From Chitinophaga silvisoli (lineage in GTDB: Bacteria > Bacteroidota > Bacteroidia > Chitinophagales > Chitinophagaceae), in contig NZ_QTJV01000006.1 of assembly GCF_003412465.1 (NCBI RefSeq), positions 682,001 through 746,000 of the forward strand: a stretch of 64,000 nucleotides of DNA, in the 5' to 3' direction. Positions 53,301 to 62,035 of the stretch are shown here, in pieces (the first letter of the stretch is position 1; each line of letters begins with the position of its first letter). A program made the translations under genes and the position numbers. The notes below the pieces were generated by a model. That model was given only the letters and a program-made list of their open reading frames with translations, was not told where the DNA came from and made no database searches.

Positions 53301-54655
53301 TTCCAGTAAGCGATGAATTGTGTGAGGTAGTCTACCTGGTGCCCTCCCTTTGGTTCATTGCCATAGGCAAGCATACAGAAAGATGCGTAGTTTCCATATG
53401 CTTTGGCCATGCGATTTGTTTCGTCATAAATGTATTGGTCTACCGGCAGACCATCCCCCAGTGATGTACCGTGATTCGCCCAGCTGGGTCCTTCCGGCTG
53501 CAAATAGAAACCTACTTTATCAGCTGCGCTGAAAGCAGCTTCCGGCGGGCACCAGGAATGGAAGCGCATATGATTGAGACCATAGGATTTTGCCTTCCGG
53601 AATATCTGCATCCAGCTGGCTTCATCCATCGGCGGATAACCCGTTAAAGGAAATACGGCATTATCTACCGTGCCACGCAGAAATACAGGTCTGCCATTCA
53701 CCATAAACCGGGTATCATAGATACTGAATTCCCGCATACCGAAAGTGATGTTTTTCACACTTGCCTCCCCGTTAGCAGGCTTCAATTGTACCTGTAAATT
53801 GTACAGGTTCGGATGAAACTCATCCCACAACAATACATCATCTCCCATGGGATAATCTATCACGATCGCCGTCGTATCCTCCTTCAATTGAAAGGGAACT
53901 TCTTTCGCCGCTATGTTATTGGCAGCTACTACAACATGTCCCCCTGTTACTCCGATATTTTTCCTTCCGATTAACAATTTTATTTGGGCCACATGTTTTT
54001 TCACATCCGGGTACACCTGCACATCCTCTATCCACACTGTACTGCCCGCACTCAATTCCAGTTTGCCAATAGTGCCATTCCAGTTACCCTGTGTATGATC
54101 TGTCAGACTATGTGAGTCGGGGCCTACATTAATTTCTTTAATCCGGTTATCGATGCGCACGAGGATCGTATGCTTACCCGGTGTCAGCAGGGCAGACAAA
54201 TCATAGACATGTGGCGCACTCATACTATTCTGCATACCGGCACGCTGACCATCTACATACACCACGGTTTCCCAGTGCGGCCGCTCCATCGTAAATGTAA
54301 CCCGCCTGTCTTTCCAGTCTGCCGGAATCTCCACTACCTTCTTATACCACGCCGGCCCTACATAGGTTTTTGCAGGTGTGAGCCAGAAAGGAAATTTAAT
54401 ATTCCCCGGCACCCGGTATTTCGCCATTTCAGGATTGAAGTACCAGGAGCTATCATAGATACTCCCTGTCCATTTTGTGTTCACGGACACATCCACACCT
54501 TTCCCATTTCCCAGCATAGAGCCAGGCAATTGCACAGTGCTCCATTGTCCGGCAGAGTCAGTAGTGAACTGCCATTCTCCCTTCAGGGAGATAGTTTGTG
54601 CTTTTACAGACAGCATACAGCCTAGCAGCAATGCTATCAATCCTGTTTGTTTCAT
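50384..54655 (-). CDS. GH2 glycosidase - SASA-type (CE20-like) acetylesterase fusion
   Basis: A 1423-residue secreted protein (signal peptide to ~19). Residues ~20-900 are GH2: sugar-binding jelly roll (GPAWYKKVVEIPADWKDRRV, ERPHWETVVYVDGQRAG), Ig-like sandwich, and a TIM barrel with LAYGNEPKGG (acid/base Glu434) and VSHEMGQWCVYP (candidate nucleophile Glu513), plus accessory domains. From ~932 to the end is a complete SASA/sialate-O-acetylesterase-type domain: PAVIGDHMVLQQ, VWLCSGQSNMDM (Ser1020), AIWYQGESNA and a C-terminal Asp/His in NIHPKNKQEIGLRLA. Such domains include xyloglucan acetylesterases (CE20). It lies 1 bp after a GH31 gene. Coupled deacetylation and beta-galactoside removal is inferred; GH2 specificity is not certain. 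Confidence 0.88.
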   Translation of the reverse strand: MKQTGLIALLLGCMLSVKAQTISLKGEWQFTTDSAGQWSTVQLPGSMLGNGKGVDVSVNTKWTGSIYDSSWYFNPEMAKYRVPGNIKFPFWLTPAKTYVGPAWYKKVVEIPADWKDRRVTFTMERPHWETVVYVDGQRAGMQNSMSAPHVYDLSALLTPGKHTILVRIDNRIKEINVGPDSHSLTDHTQGNWNGTIGKLELSAGSTVWIEDVQVYPDVKKHVAQIKLLIGRKNIGVTGGHVVVAANNIAAKEVPFQLKEDTTAIVIDYPMGDDVLLWDEFHPNLYNLQVQLKPANGEASVKNITFGMREFSIYDTRFMVNGRPVFLRGTVDNAVFPLTGYPPMDEASWMQIFRKAKSYGLNHMRFHSWCPPEAAFSAADKVGFYLQPEGPSWANHGTSLGDGLPVDQYIYDETNRMAKAYGNYASFCMLAYGNEPKGGHQVDYLTQFIAYWKKKDSRRVYTGASVGNSWPLVPDNEYMVKAGARGLRWSTLPGSDFDYYDRIKDFHVPYVSHEMGQWCVYPDFTEIPKYTGLYKAKNFEIFRDQLTAHHMGAQAKDFFMASGKLQVLCYKAEIEAALRTPGLAGFQLLSVNDYPGQGTALVGVLDPFWNEKPYVSEKEWRRFCSPTVLLARIKKFVYTSQDTLHAAIAVTNFGEKALSAVQPVWKILKDGKVLQQGTFPLVNIPLGDNIPLGDLHLPLEFTGKISLEISLDGTDISNSWPLWVYPPALEIADKGVYVCDTLDAAAQKVLQDGGKVLLLAAGKVQQGKEVIQNFTPVFWNTSWFKMRPPHTLGILCNPKHPLFTDFPTDYYSDYQWWELVNNTQVMDVSDFPAGLTPLIQNIDTWFLNRRIGMMVEAKVGKGRLLISSIDLEREGIVTRQLKYSLLKYMQSAKFNPAIDVKLPVIQELFRPGASKKINLYTKDSPDELKPTALRLPAVIGDHMVLQQNADVNIWGWGIAGEKVTIRNSWDNKTIATTVGKDGRWQAVLPTTKAGGPYTLAINNIRLSDLYLGEVWLCSGQSNMDMTVAREDRYWCGVYNEAAEVAAANYPLIRVFDTDFTPTDTLQSDVKGKWEICSPATVGHFSAAAYFFARHLQQQLKVPVGLLTTAYGGSTAEAWISRKDLANHHFQSLLDAYAQRKAMYDTSFTARAKYKTALEKFDADAAVAKAAHKDPPRSPKDPNPEHDQHSPAVLYNGMVAPLIPYTIKGAIWYQGESNANNPNIYRSLMETLVAAWRAEWHQGDFPFYYVQLANYGKPDSLPVKENGTVLIRQAQLENLSIPNSGMAVAIDNANPEDPGNIHPKNKQEIGLRLALIAEAKTYKLNNSYSGPVFSKMEIQGKQVKLFFDHTDGGLVAKGDTLKGFAIAGADQQFVFANARIEGNTVIVSAPEVSKPVAVRYGWAGNPVVNLYNKAGLPASPFRTDQ

Positions 54656-54656
54656 A

Positions 54657-56981
54657 TCAGTTGATGACTATCGTATTTTCTTTAGTAGCATCGATGCCTG
54701 TCACAGTATAGACCTGTGTAGCAGGATCGTATTGCCCCTTGCTATTGGCAGGAGCTTTATCTACATGCACCCTGAGGGTAAAGGTCTTGGTGGGAGCGTT
54801 AAATTTTCCTTCAGGTGCACTGATGTGTATGCGGCAGTTGCCATTTTCTGTCCGCTGCTCTATGTGGGTGATGGCATAGTCTCCCTGCTGGTAGCGCAGG
54901 CTTTTGCCATCATCGGTATACAAATCCGCTTTACTGTCTGCACCCGGGTATACTTCCAGGATCACGTTGTCAATTACATGCTGTCCTACATACTGCAGGA
55001 CCTGCTGCTTTGGAATAATACTGCCTGCTTTGATGAAGAGCGGTACTTTGTCAAGCGGGCATACAGCATTCAGGTAAGTCTTGCCTTTATATTGTTTGCC
55101 AGTCCAGTAGTCGATCCACTCCCCTTCAGGTAAATAAACCACGCGGGTGGCAGCCCCTTTCTCCGTCACCGGACATACCATCATGTTCTCTCCAAGCAGG
55201 TACTGGTCATCAATGTTGTACACATTCACATCATCCTGGTATGCCAGTACAAGGGCCTTCATAATCGGCGTACCTGTTTGATACTGGTGATAACCGGCGC
55301 TATAAAGATAAGGGAGCAAACTATATCTCAGTTCATCATATTGTTTGAAAATATCTGCGGCTTCCTTACCATATCTCCAGGGTTCCTTGTACCCCGGATG
55401 ATCCATGCCAAAGAGTAATGCTACTGGACTCAACATTCCAAACTGTACCCAGCGTATATACAACTCAGGATCCGCAGGCTGCTCAAATCCGCCCATGCAA
55501 TGGGCCCAGTAGCCTACACCGGATATGCCTATATTCAAACCTGCTTTGATCACCGGACCAAAGTACTGCCACTGGCTGGGCCAGTCACCTGCAAAAATGA
55601 AAGGAAAACGCTGAATGCCTGCATAGCCTTCGCGGGTCTGGTTCAAACCACGCAGCTGGTTGTAAGCGGCAAACTGCTCATATGCCGCCTTTGCATAGGC
55701 AATTGGGAATACATTGTGCAGGCGCTGTGCTTCGGGACCAACAGGCCCCGTCTTCGCACTCTCATTTGCCAGTGCCCCAAATGCACTGCCTTCATCAGTC
55801 TTAAAGAAGCGGGCACCTATAGCTGCTACTTTCATGGCCGCATGATTCCACCACCAGCTCACGGCAGCCGTATCAAAATAGTTGATAAACTCCCCTGGAT
55901 TATTGGCCTCAGGATAGGTATAGTGTAAAGCCCGGGCAGTGTCCAGGAGTTTAAAATGTGTTCCATTATCTATCCTGGGACGAATATGCAAGCCTACCAT
56001 GTTATAATGTAAACTGTACAGTGTATCGAACATCGCCTTCGGATGCCGGAAGGTCTCTCTCCATTCAAAAGAAGTGGCCCCCTTACCCCCGTTCTGTCCG
56101 AATAACCTCCAGGTAGAATCCAGGAACAGGATATCTACCGGGATGCCCAATGTTCTAAAGCGACGTGCCAGCTCGATCACATAAGCGGATGAAGTCAGTT
56201 CCTCATGCCCCCATGTACCACCGCTATAGGTGCCTACATGCAAACCCAGGGCAAATTGCGGCAGTAAAGGTGACTTGCCGGTCAGCCGGGTATACTGATC
56301 CAGGATGCTGGTAAAATGAGGCCCGTAGACGAAATAATATTCCAGGGGTCCATGATCCACTGAGAAACTGTAGGCATCACTTTCGGTATTCCCCATATCC
56401 CAGCTGGAATTGTAAGAGGTATGCAGAAAAATACCGTAGCCTTTTGTACTCATAAAGAAAGGTATGGGACTATAATTCGCCTGCAATACATTGTAAGCAC
56501 CTACAATGTGGGGCTTCTCTTTTCCCCTGCCTACTTCCAGCTGCAATTTTTTGCCCCGCTGGTCCAGGAAGTCCATGCGCTCCCCAAAACCAAAGAAGTG
56601 CTCATCGGCCTGCAACTGGTTTTTACAGTGAAGGGTATCACCACTTTGCTGCGAAATTATATTATGACCATGGTGATCCCAGACTGACAATTGCCCATCG
56701 CTTCCAATAACCAGGCGGAGGCTGTCCGTGTTAAGTCTTAAACTGCCGTCTCCCTCATTGATCTGTACATGCACACTATCCCAGTCATAGCGGGTCACCA
56801 TCAGGGACTCCCTGACAGGAGGACCATAGCTGACCCTGAACATAGCAGGTGTACAAAATTCCAGCTGGAAAGAAGCCCGGGCAGTGTGGATTTGAAAGGC
56901 ATTCTGATGCCGGGTATATTGCTGTGCCCGGGCCGGCATTATCACATACAAACAGATTATCGTAAATATAGACCTGATCAT
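54657..56981 (-). CDS. GH31-family alpha-glycosidase (no PA14)
   Basis: A 774-residue secreted enzyme from the ATG at 56981, which opens directly on a signal peptide (MIRSIFTIICLYVIMPARAQ). The frame extends to an ATG at 57017, but the extra 12 residues would precede the signal peptide. GH31 elements are FFGFGERMDFLDQRGK, VDILFLDSTWRLFG, ARFFKTDEGSAFG (nucleophile Asp396) and IFAGDWPSQWQYF (acid/base Asp466), then YLPEGEWIDYWTGKQYKG and a DUF5110-like end. KTDEG differs from the KTDFGE of YicI-type xylosidases; alpha-galactosidase or alpha-glucosidase activity, as in PsGal31A-like enzymes, is possible. It is the first gene of the leftward operon, divergent from HTCS 2. Confidence 0.9.
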   Translation of the reverse strand: MIRSIFTIICLYVIMPARAQQYTRHQNAFQIHTARASFQLEFCTPAMFRVSYGPPVRESLMVTRYDWDSVHVQINEGDGSLRLNTDSLRLVIGSDGQLSVWDHHGHNIISQQSGDTLHCKNQLQADEHFFGFGERMDFLDQRGKKLQLEVGRGKEKPHIVGAYNVLQANYSPIPFFMSTKGYGIFLHTSYNSSWDMGNTESDAYSFSVDHGPLEYYFVYGPHFTSILDQYTRLTGKSPLLPQFALGLHVGTYSGGTWGHEELTSSAYVIELARRFRTLGIPVDILFLDSTWRLFGQNGGKGATSFEWRETFRHPKAMFDTLYSLHYNMVGLHIRPRIDNGTHFKLLDTARALHYTYPEANNPGEFINYFDTAAVSWWWNHAAMKVAAIGARFFKTDEGSAFGALANESAKTGPVGPEAQRLHNVFPIAYAKAAYEQFAAYNQLRGLNQTREGYAGIQRFPFIFAGDWPSQWQYFGPVIKAGLNIGISGVGYWAHCMGGFEQPADPELYIRWVQFGMLSPVALLFGMDHPGYKEPWRYGKEAADIFKQYDELRYSLLPYLYSAGYHQYQTGTPIMKALVLAYQDDVNVYNIDDQYLLGENMMVCPVTEKGAATRVVYLPEGEWIDYWTGKQYKGKTYLNAVCPLDKVPLFIKAGSIIPKQQVLQYVGQHVIDNVILEVYPGADSKADLYTDDGKSLRYQQGDYAITHIEQRTENGNCRIHISAPEGKFNAPTKTFTLRVHVDKAPANSKGQYDPATQVYTVTGIDATKENTIVIN

Positions 56982-56986
56982 ACCCT

Positions 56987-57018
56987 CAAATCTATCTCCT
57001 GTACCATTATTGTGCAAT
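56987..57018 (-). promoter_or_regulatory. Candidate promoter giving a leaderless GH31 transcript
   Basis: On the minus strand ATTG (57015-57018), 20 bp, then TAGATTTG (56987-56994) fits the Bacteroidota -33/-7 pattern, with a perfect -7 box. The box ends 5 bp before the ATG at 56981, so transcription would begin at or next to the start codon. It also overlaps the alternative upstream ATG at 57017. Confidence 0.42.
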
Positions 57019-57223
57019 GGATAATTGTAGTAAACCCTGTAAAAATGTGGTCAGCGGCATGGAAAAATTGACAAAAGGATAGAAAAATGTGCGAAAAAGT
57101 GTTGCTAAGACACTATAGGATAAAGAGTAGGGGTTATTTTTTTATATTGCTCATACGAACTGATTTCGGGCTTTATAAATTCCATCCGGCTGCATTCCAC
57201 CAATGCCGGCAAAGAAAAACGTT

Positions 57224-60200
57224 ATGCGACTGCAACAACTCTTCCTTTTGTTTGGCGGCCTGGTACTGCCGTCGTTAACCGGGCAATCCGCTCTTTCTGC
57301 TCATGCAAAGGAAAAATATTCCTTTCTGTCCGCTCCGGAAAACAACCTCCATGAATCAGCCACTCCTGCCCGGAAAGTGAATCCTGATACAGATCCGTCC
57401 GCCAATATCAGGCTGGAACAATTGACTACCCATGACGGGCTGTCGCAGAATACCGTGCGCTGTCTGCTCCAGGACAGGAAAGGCTTTATCTGGGCAGGTA
57501 CCCTCAATGGCCTGAACAGGTATGATGGCAGGAAGTTTACCGTGTACCGGACCGATATCGGTACCCCCCAGCCTATCAGCGACAATCGCATCCGCTCCCT
57601 CTATGAAGACAAAAAAGGCATGATCTGGGTAAAAACAGCCGAGGGTCACTTTCATTGTTTTGATCCCGGGAAAGAGGCTTTTGTGAACATAATACCCGAT
57701 AGCGCCGACCTGGCTTACGACTACCTCTATGAAGGTACAAAAGGTGTATGGTTATACAGCAAAAGTAATGGCTGCCTTCACAATGGTCGCCACTATGCCC
57801 TGGGTACAGTGCATTTCATATTTGAAGACCCGGAGCATACCACATGGATTGGCAGCGACCGGAATTTGTTTAAACTGGATGGACGTGGAAATGCGATACC
57901 TGTTTTTGAAGGCAACTTTATCAAAGCGATTTCGAAGGACCAGCAATTGTATTTCCTGAAAAAACAGGGACTGCTCATTTATAACCTGTCTACCCACACC
58001 TCCTCCTTCAATGAACTGAGTCCGCTCCCCCAGGGAACAATCCTCACGGATGCGGCTGTCCTGACTAAAGATAGAATTCTACTGGGCACCCATCAAAACG
58101 GGCTGCAAATCATGGACCTTCAGAACAACGTTTTGATTCCGGGCACCCGGCTCTTTGGCGAAGCAATACCCGGACACATAGATATAGAAACCGACCAGGA
58201 CCATGGTATCTGGATCAATAACCACAGCGGCAATGTCTGGTACTTCGACCCCCTGCAGGAATTCAGTCAGCGCATCACCCTCATCCCTGCCAGTGTCATG
58301 AAGGTCATTGACGACTGCCGCTTTGCTTTTGCCGCAGACCACAAAGGTAAGGTGTGGATCACCACCTATGGCGGTGGCCTCTATTGTTTTGATAAATCAG
58401 CGAGGCAGGCGCAGCATTTTGTATATGCGCCAGACAATCCAAATGGCCTGAGCACGAACTACCTGCTCAGTGTCATTGCAGATCGCTCCGGCTTAATATG
58501 GGTAGGAGCCGAACATACGGGCCTGCAAAAACTTACCCCGCAATCATTACATGTCACACATATCCTTCCCGAAGCACAAACCCCGGAAAAGTATGCCTCC
58601 AATGGCGTCAAAACCATCTTCGAAGACAGTTACAAACGGATCTGGGTCAGTACCCGCAATGGCACATTGTATCTATACAATGATCAACTCGAAAAGACCC
58701 GCTCCCTGGAACACCTGCTCCCCGGTCAGTGTTCAAACATTTACTGTATGACCGAAGATGCCAGGGGATACCTCTGGATAGGTACCAAAGGAGATGGCGT
58801 TTACATCGTACACCGCGATTCCCTGCAGCAAAGAGCAAGACATTTCCTGTTGCCCAGCGGTGACAACAGGTTAGTATATACCATCATGCAGGACCGCCAG
58901 CAACGCATGTGGGTGGGTACCTTTGGGAGTGGCTTATACCTCGCTGCTTACAATGGCGGCAATCAACTGGAATGGAAAAATTTTCTCCATGATGGAGTCA
59001 CCCCCGTTTACATCCGCTGCTTAATGCAGGACCGGCATAACCAGCTCTGGGCCGGCACAAACAATGGTCTGCTGGTATTCAATCCTGATCATTTGCTGGC
59101 AGGTAAAAGTAATATCACTACCTACCAGGCAGGACTTGGCAGCAACGAAATCAAGAGCCTTTGCGAAGACCATAAGGGCAGGATCTGGATCGGCACTACC
59201 GGAGGTGGTTTTAGCCGCTTTGTGCCGCAAAAAAAGACCTTCATTAATTACACCACTGAACAGGGTCTTTCGCATGATGTGGTGAATAGTATGCTCGAAG
59301 ATGCACAGGGCAACCTCTGGGTCAGTACTGAAAATGGACTCACCCGTTTCAACCCGGAGAAGAGCACATTTGAAGTCTTCTATTTCGCCAATAATGCATT
59401 GGGCAATTTATTCTCCGAAGGTGCCTGCTTTCGCCGGGACAACGGACAACTGCTATGGGGTAGCCTGAATGGCTTCTACAGCTTCTTCCCCGAACAGTTT
59501 AAAACAGGCAACGGAGATGCGCCTGTATTACTGACAGGGTTGAGCATAGCAGGTAATGCGGTACCACTGGAAGAATCAATCAGCACTGCCAAATCTATTA
59601 CCTTAGAACCGGGACAAAAGGTCTTCAGCCTCTCTTTTGCATCGCTGGCACTCAGGAATCCCCAGCAAAATAAATACACCTATATTTTAGAGAATTATGA
59701 GGATGAATGGAATGCACCCACCAGCTATAACGTAGCTACTTATCGGAACCTGCCTCCGGGAAAATATACCTTCAAAGTACGGGGCACCAATGATGACGGT
59801 ACCTGGAGCAAACAGGAAGCCCGTATAGAAATCACAGTATTACCCCCATTCTGGAGATCCAATTTCGCCATCATCTTATCGCTTGGACTGATCATTGGTA
59901 TGGTCATGTGTGTGATAGTGGTCAACCGGCGCATCCATCGCCTGCAGCATGCTGTAACCTTGGAAAAAGAATTGACAGAATATAAACTGAACTTCTTTAC
60001 GGATATCTCCCACGAGTTCAGAACACCCTTGTCGCTCATCGTGAGTGCGATGGAACAATTGATTCCCGGCAAGCAATCCGGCAGGCACCTGCATATCATG
60101 CAAAGACAGGTTGCACACCTCATGCGCCTTGCAGATCAGCTCCTGGATTTCAGGAAAATACAACACAAGAAACTACAGTTACAGGTCCAGGAAACAGAGA

Positions 60201-61498
60201 TCATCCAGTTCATACAGGACATCTGCAATGGCTTTAGTGACCTCGCTGCACAAAAGCAGATTACCTTATCCTTTCAGGCGAATGTAGACGCTTACATGGC
60301 ATGGGTAGACCAGGGCAAACTGGATAAAATGCTTTATAACCTACTTTCCAATGCACATAAATTTACACCTGCCGGCGGGAAGATAACCCTGCTTGTACAC
60401 ATAGCCGATCAGCTCTGCATTAAGGTCATTGACAGCGGTATCGCCATCCCTGCGGAGAAACAGCACATGGTATTCCAGCGCTTCACACAACTCAATTTCT
60501 CACCTACCGGCACCGGCATTGGCTTATCCCTGACAAAAGAACTGGTTACCCTGCACAAAGGGGAGATCAGTTTTGAAAACAATGCTGATTCCGGGGTCAC
60601 CTTTACCATCCATTTACCGATCCATAAACAGGCTTATGTGGCGGATGAAATTGCAGCGCAAACGGTCTGCAAGGCACCTGTCATGCCATTTATTGACGAT
60701 ACAGATACGGTAGAAATAGGAGCCCCCAGCTCCCGCTATAGTGTGTTGATCATCGAAGACAATCCGGATATATCCGCTTACCTGGCCACAACCCTGGGCC
60801 GTTATTTCCAGATCCATACCGCTGCCAATGGCAGGGAAGGGTTAGAGCTGGCCATAGCACAATCACCTGACCTCATTGTATGCGATATAATGCTACCTGA
60901 AATGAGCGGACTGGATATCACGCATAAAATAAGAAGTGAATTCCAGACCTGTCATATCCCCGTCGTATTGCTGACAGCCTTATCTTCCGGGGAACACCAG
61001 TTACAAGGGATTGATGCCGGTGCAGATGCTTACATCACCAAGCCATTCAGCACAAGATTCTTATTGACGACCATAATCCGGATCATAGAGCAGCGTGAAA
61101 AGATCAGGAAGCGCTTTGCAAATGATCCAGGATTCTTTGCGGTACACATTTCAGAGAATGAAGCCGATCAGCAATTCCTGGAAAAGATCAATATGATCAT
61201 AGAAAAGAACCTGGACAATGCACAGTTTTCAGTGGACGATTTTGCACTGGCCATGAAGATGGGCAGGACCCTATTTTACAAAAAAGTAAAAGGACTAAGC
61301 GGTTATTCGCCGAATGAATATATCAGGCTGGTGAGGGTAAAGAAGGCGGCGGAGTTATTGAATACAGGAGAATATACGGTAGCGGAGGTAGCTTATAAAG
61401 TAGGGATGAATGATCCGTTTTATTTCAGTAAGTGCTTTAAGACCCAGTTTGGGGTGCCACCCAGTGTACATTTAAAAAAGGTGAAAGCAGCGGGATAA
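57224..61498 (+). CDS. Hybrid two-component system regulator (HTCS 2)
   Basis: A 1424-residue sensor-regulator (1431 if begun at the in-frame ATG 57203; 57224 is preferred because the signal-peptide core follows it and it shares the ACGTTATG context of other starts here). Propeller blades fill ~60-775 (GFIWAGTLNGLNRYDG, LIWVGAEHTGL, RIWIGTTGGGF). A Y_Y_Y domain and TM helix (NFAIILSLGLIIGMVMCVI) follow. HisKA has ISHEFRTPLSL (His930), HATPase has DSGIAIP and GTGIGLSLTKE, REC has CDIMLPEMSG (Asp1221), and an AraC HTH ends the protein. The G1 box lacks its second Gly. It diverges from the GH31-GH2 operon and is its likely activator. Confidence 0.94.
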   Translation: MRLQQLFLLFGGLVLPSLTGQSALSAHAKEKYSFLSAPENNLHESATPARKVNPDTDPSANIRLEQLTTHDGLSQNTVRCLLQDRKGFIWAGTLNGLNRYDGRKFTVYRTDIGTPQPISDNRIRSLYEDKKGMIWVKTAEGHFHCFDPGKEAFVNIIPDSADLAYDYLYEGTKGVWLYSKSNGCLHNGRHYALGTVHFIFEDPEHTTWIGSDRNLFKLDGRGNAIPVFEGNFIKAISKDQQLYFLKKQGLLIYNLSTHTSSFNELSPLPQGTILTDAAVLTKDRILLGTHQNGLQIMDLQNNVLIPGTRLFGEAIPGHIDIETDQDHGIWINNHSGNVWYFDPLQEFSQRITLIPASVMKVIDDCRFAFAADHKGKVWITTYGGGLYCFDKSARQAQHFVYAPDNPNGLSTNYLLSVIADRSGLIWVGAEHTGLQKLTPQSLHVTHILPEAQTPEKYASNGVKTIFEDSYKRIWVSTRNGTLYLYNDQLEKTRSLEHLLPGQCSNIYCMTEDARGYLWIGTKGDGVYIVHRDSLQQRARHFLLPSGDNRLVYTIMQDRQQRMWVGTFGSGLYLAAYNGGNQLEWKNFLHDGVTPVYIRCLMQDRHNQLWAGTNNGLLVFNPDHLLAGKSNITTYQAGLGSNEIKSLCEDHKGRIWIGTTGGGFSRFVPQKKTFINYTTEQGLSHDVVNSMLEDAQGNLWVSTENGLTRFNPEKSTFEVFYFANNALGNLFSEGACFRRDNGQLLWGSLNGFYSFFPEQFKTGNGDAPVLLTGLSIAGNAVPLEESISTAKSITLEPGQKVFSLSFASLALRNPQQNKYTYILENYEDEWNAPTSYNVATYRNLPPGKYTFKVRGTNDDGTWSKQEARIEITVLPPFWRSNFAIILSLGLIIGMVMCVIVVNRRIHRLQHAVTLEKELTEYKLNFFTDISHEFRTPLSLIVSAMEQLIPGKQSGRHLHIMQRQVAHLMRLADQLLDFRKIQHKKLQLQVQETEIIQFIQDICNGFSDLAAQKQITLSFQANVDAYMAWVDQGKLDKMLYNLLSNAHKFTPAGGKITLLVHIADQLCIKVIDSGIAIPAEKQHMVFQRFTQLNFSPTGTGIGLSLTKELVTLHKGEISFENNADSGVTFTIHLPIHKQAYVADEIAAQTVCKAPVMPFIDDTDTVEIGAPSSRYSVLIIEDNPDISAYLATTLGRYFQIHTAANGREGLELAIAQSPDLIVCDIMLPEMSGLDITHKIRSEFQTCHIPVVLLTALSSGEHQLQGIDAGADAYITKPFSTRFLLTTIIRIIEQREKIRKRFANDPGFFAVHISENEADQQFLEKINMIIEKNLDNAQFSVDDFALAMKMGRTLFYKKVKGLSGYSPNEYIRLVRVKKAAELLNTGEYTVAEVAYKVGMNDPFYFSKCFKTQFGVPPSVHLKKVKAAG

Positions 61499-61502
61499 AA
61501 TG

Positions 61503-61614
61503 AAGAGGTTGTATCAAAAGTAATCTGAAGGAATTAAGAATTACTTAAATAAAAATTCTCTCCATCAGGTTCCCGGATTAAATCGCAGGAATATTACTTT
61601 TGATACAACCTCTT
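61503..61614. repeat. 112-bp element with perfect 22-bp terminal inverted repeats (MITE-like)
   Basis: The arms 61503-61524 and 61593-61614 are exact reverse complements, beginning AAGAGGTTGTATCAAAAG, with 68 A/T-rich bases between. The GAGG-TTGT-TCAAAAG end resembles terminal repeats of some DDE insertion sequences, and the element is too short to code. No clear target duplication is visible. The right arm abuts the stop codon of the small lipoprotein. As RNA it would fold into a long stem and could act as a terminator for both convergent genes. Confidence 0.7.
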
Positions 61615-61989
61615 TTACTTTACATCGATAGTTTCCGTGATATCGTTACCGTCTTCACCTCTGAATGTGAGGAATGAAGTACCGGGTTTAGTCGGGTTGA
61701 ATTTATAGCTGGCAGAACGCTCGGGGATATCCATCGTACAGATGCAACCTTTGTAAACAGCTTGTACTGTTACGATATGAGCACCGGCAGAGTCTTTTTC
61801 TATAAATTTATTAAACTGCCCACAGCCGCTCATGACATGGAAATACACCTTGATGCTGTCGTTGACATGTTCGATTCTTGATACAGGTACGATGGCATAT
61901 TTAGTACAATCTCCGTCTCCTTCGGGAGTGGTTTTCTTGCTACAGCTGCTGAGCAGCGCTACGGTCAGAATAAGGTAAATGGTTCGCAT
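61615..61989 (-). CDS. Small lipoprotein of unknown function
   Basis: A 124-residue protein from the ATG at 61989 (an ATG 15 bp further up would add MRLTT before the leader). MRTIYLILTVALLSSCSKKT is a lipoprotein signal with the acylated Cys at 16. The mature part contains several Cys (GDCTKYA, MSGCGQFNKF, YKGCICTMDIP) and a beta-rich pattern resembling a single Ig-like or NigD-like domain, without a family I can name. The stop codon is followed at once by the inverted-repeat element, so its C-terminus may have been reset by that insertion. Confidence 0.72.
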   Translation of the reverse strand: MRTIYLILTVALLSSCSKKTTPEGDGDCTKYAIVPVSRIEHVNDSIKVYFHVMSGCGQFNKFIEKDSAGAHIVTVQAVYKGCICTMDIPERSASYKFNPTKPGTSFLTFRGEDGNDITETIDVK

Positions 61990-62035
61990 GGTAGTTAAAC
62001 GCATGAGAGGACCAATTGGTTACAATTAATTTTAT

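Noticed and set aside
56982..57017. Upstream ATG start for the leftward GH31 (12 extra residues)
   Set aside because: The extension precedes the signal peptide and overlaps a good -33/-7 promoter pair.
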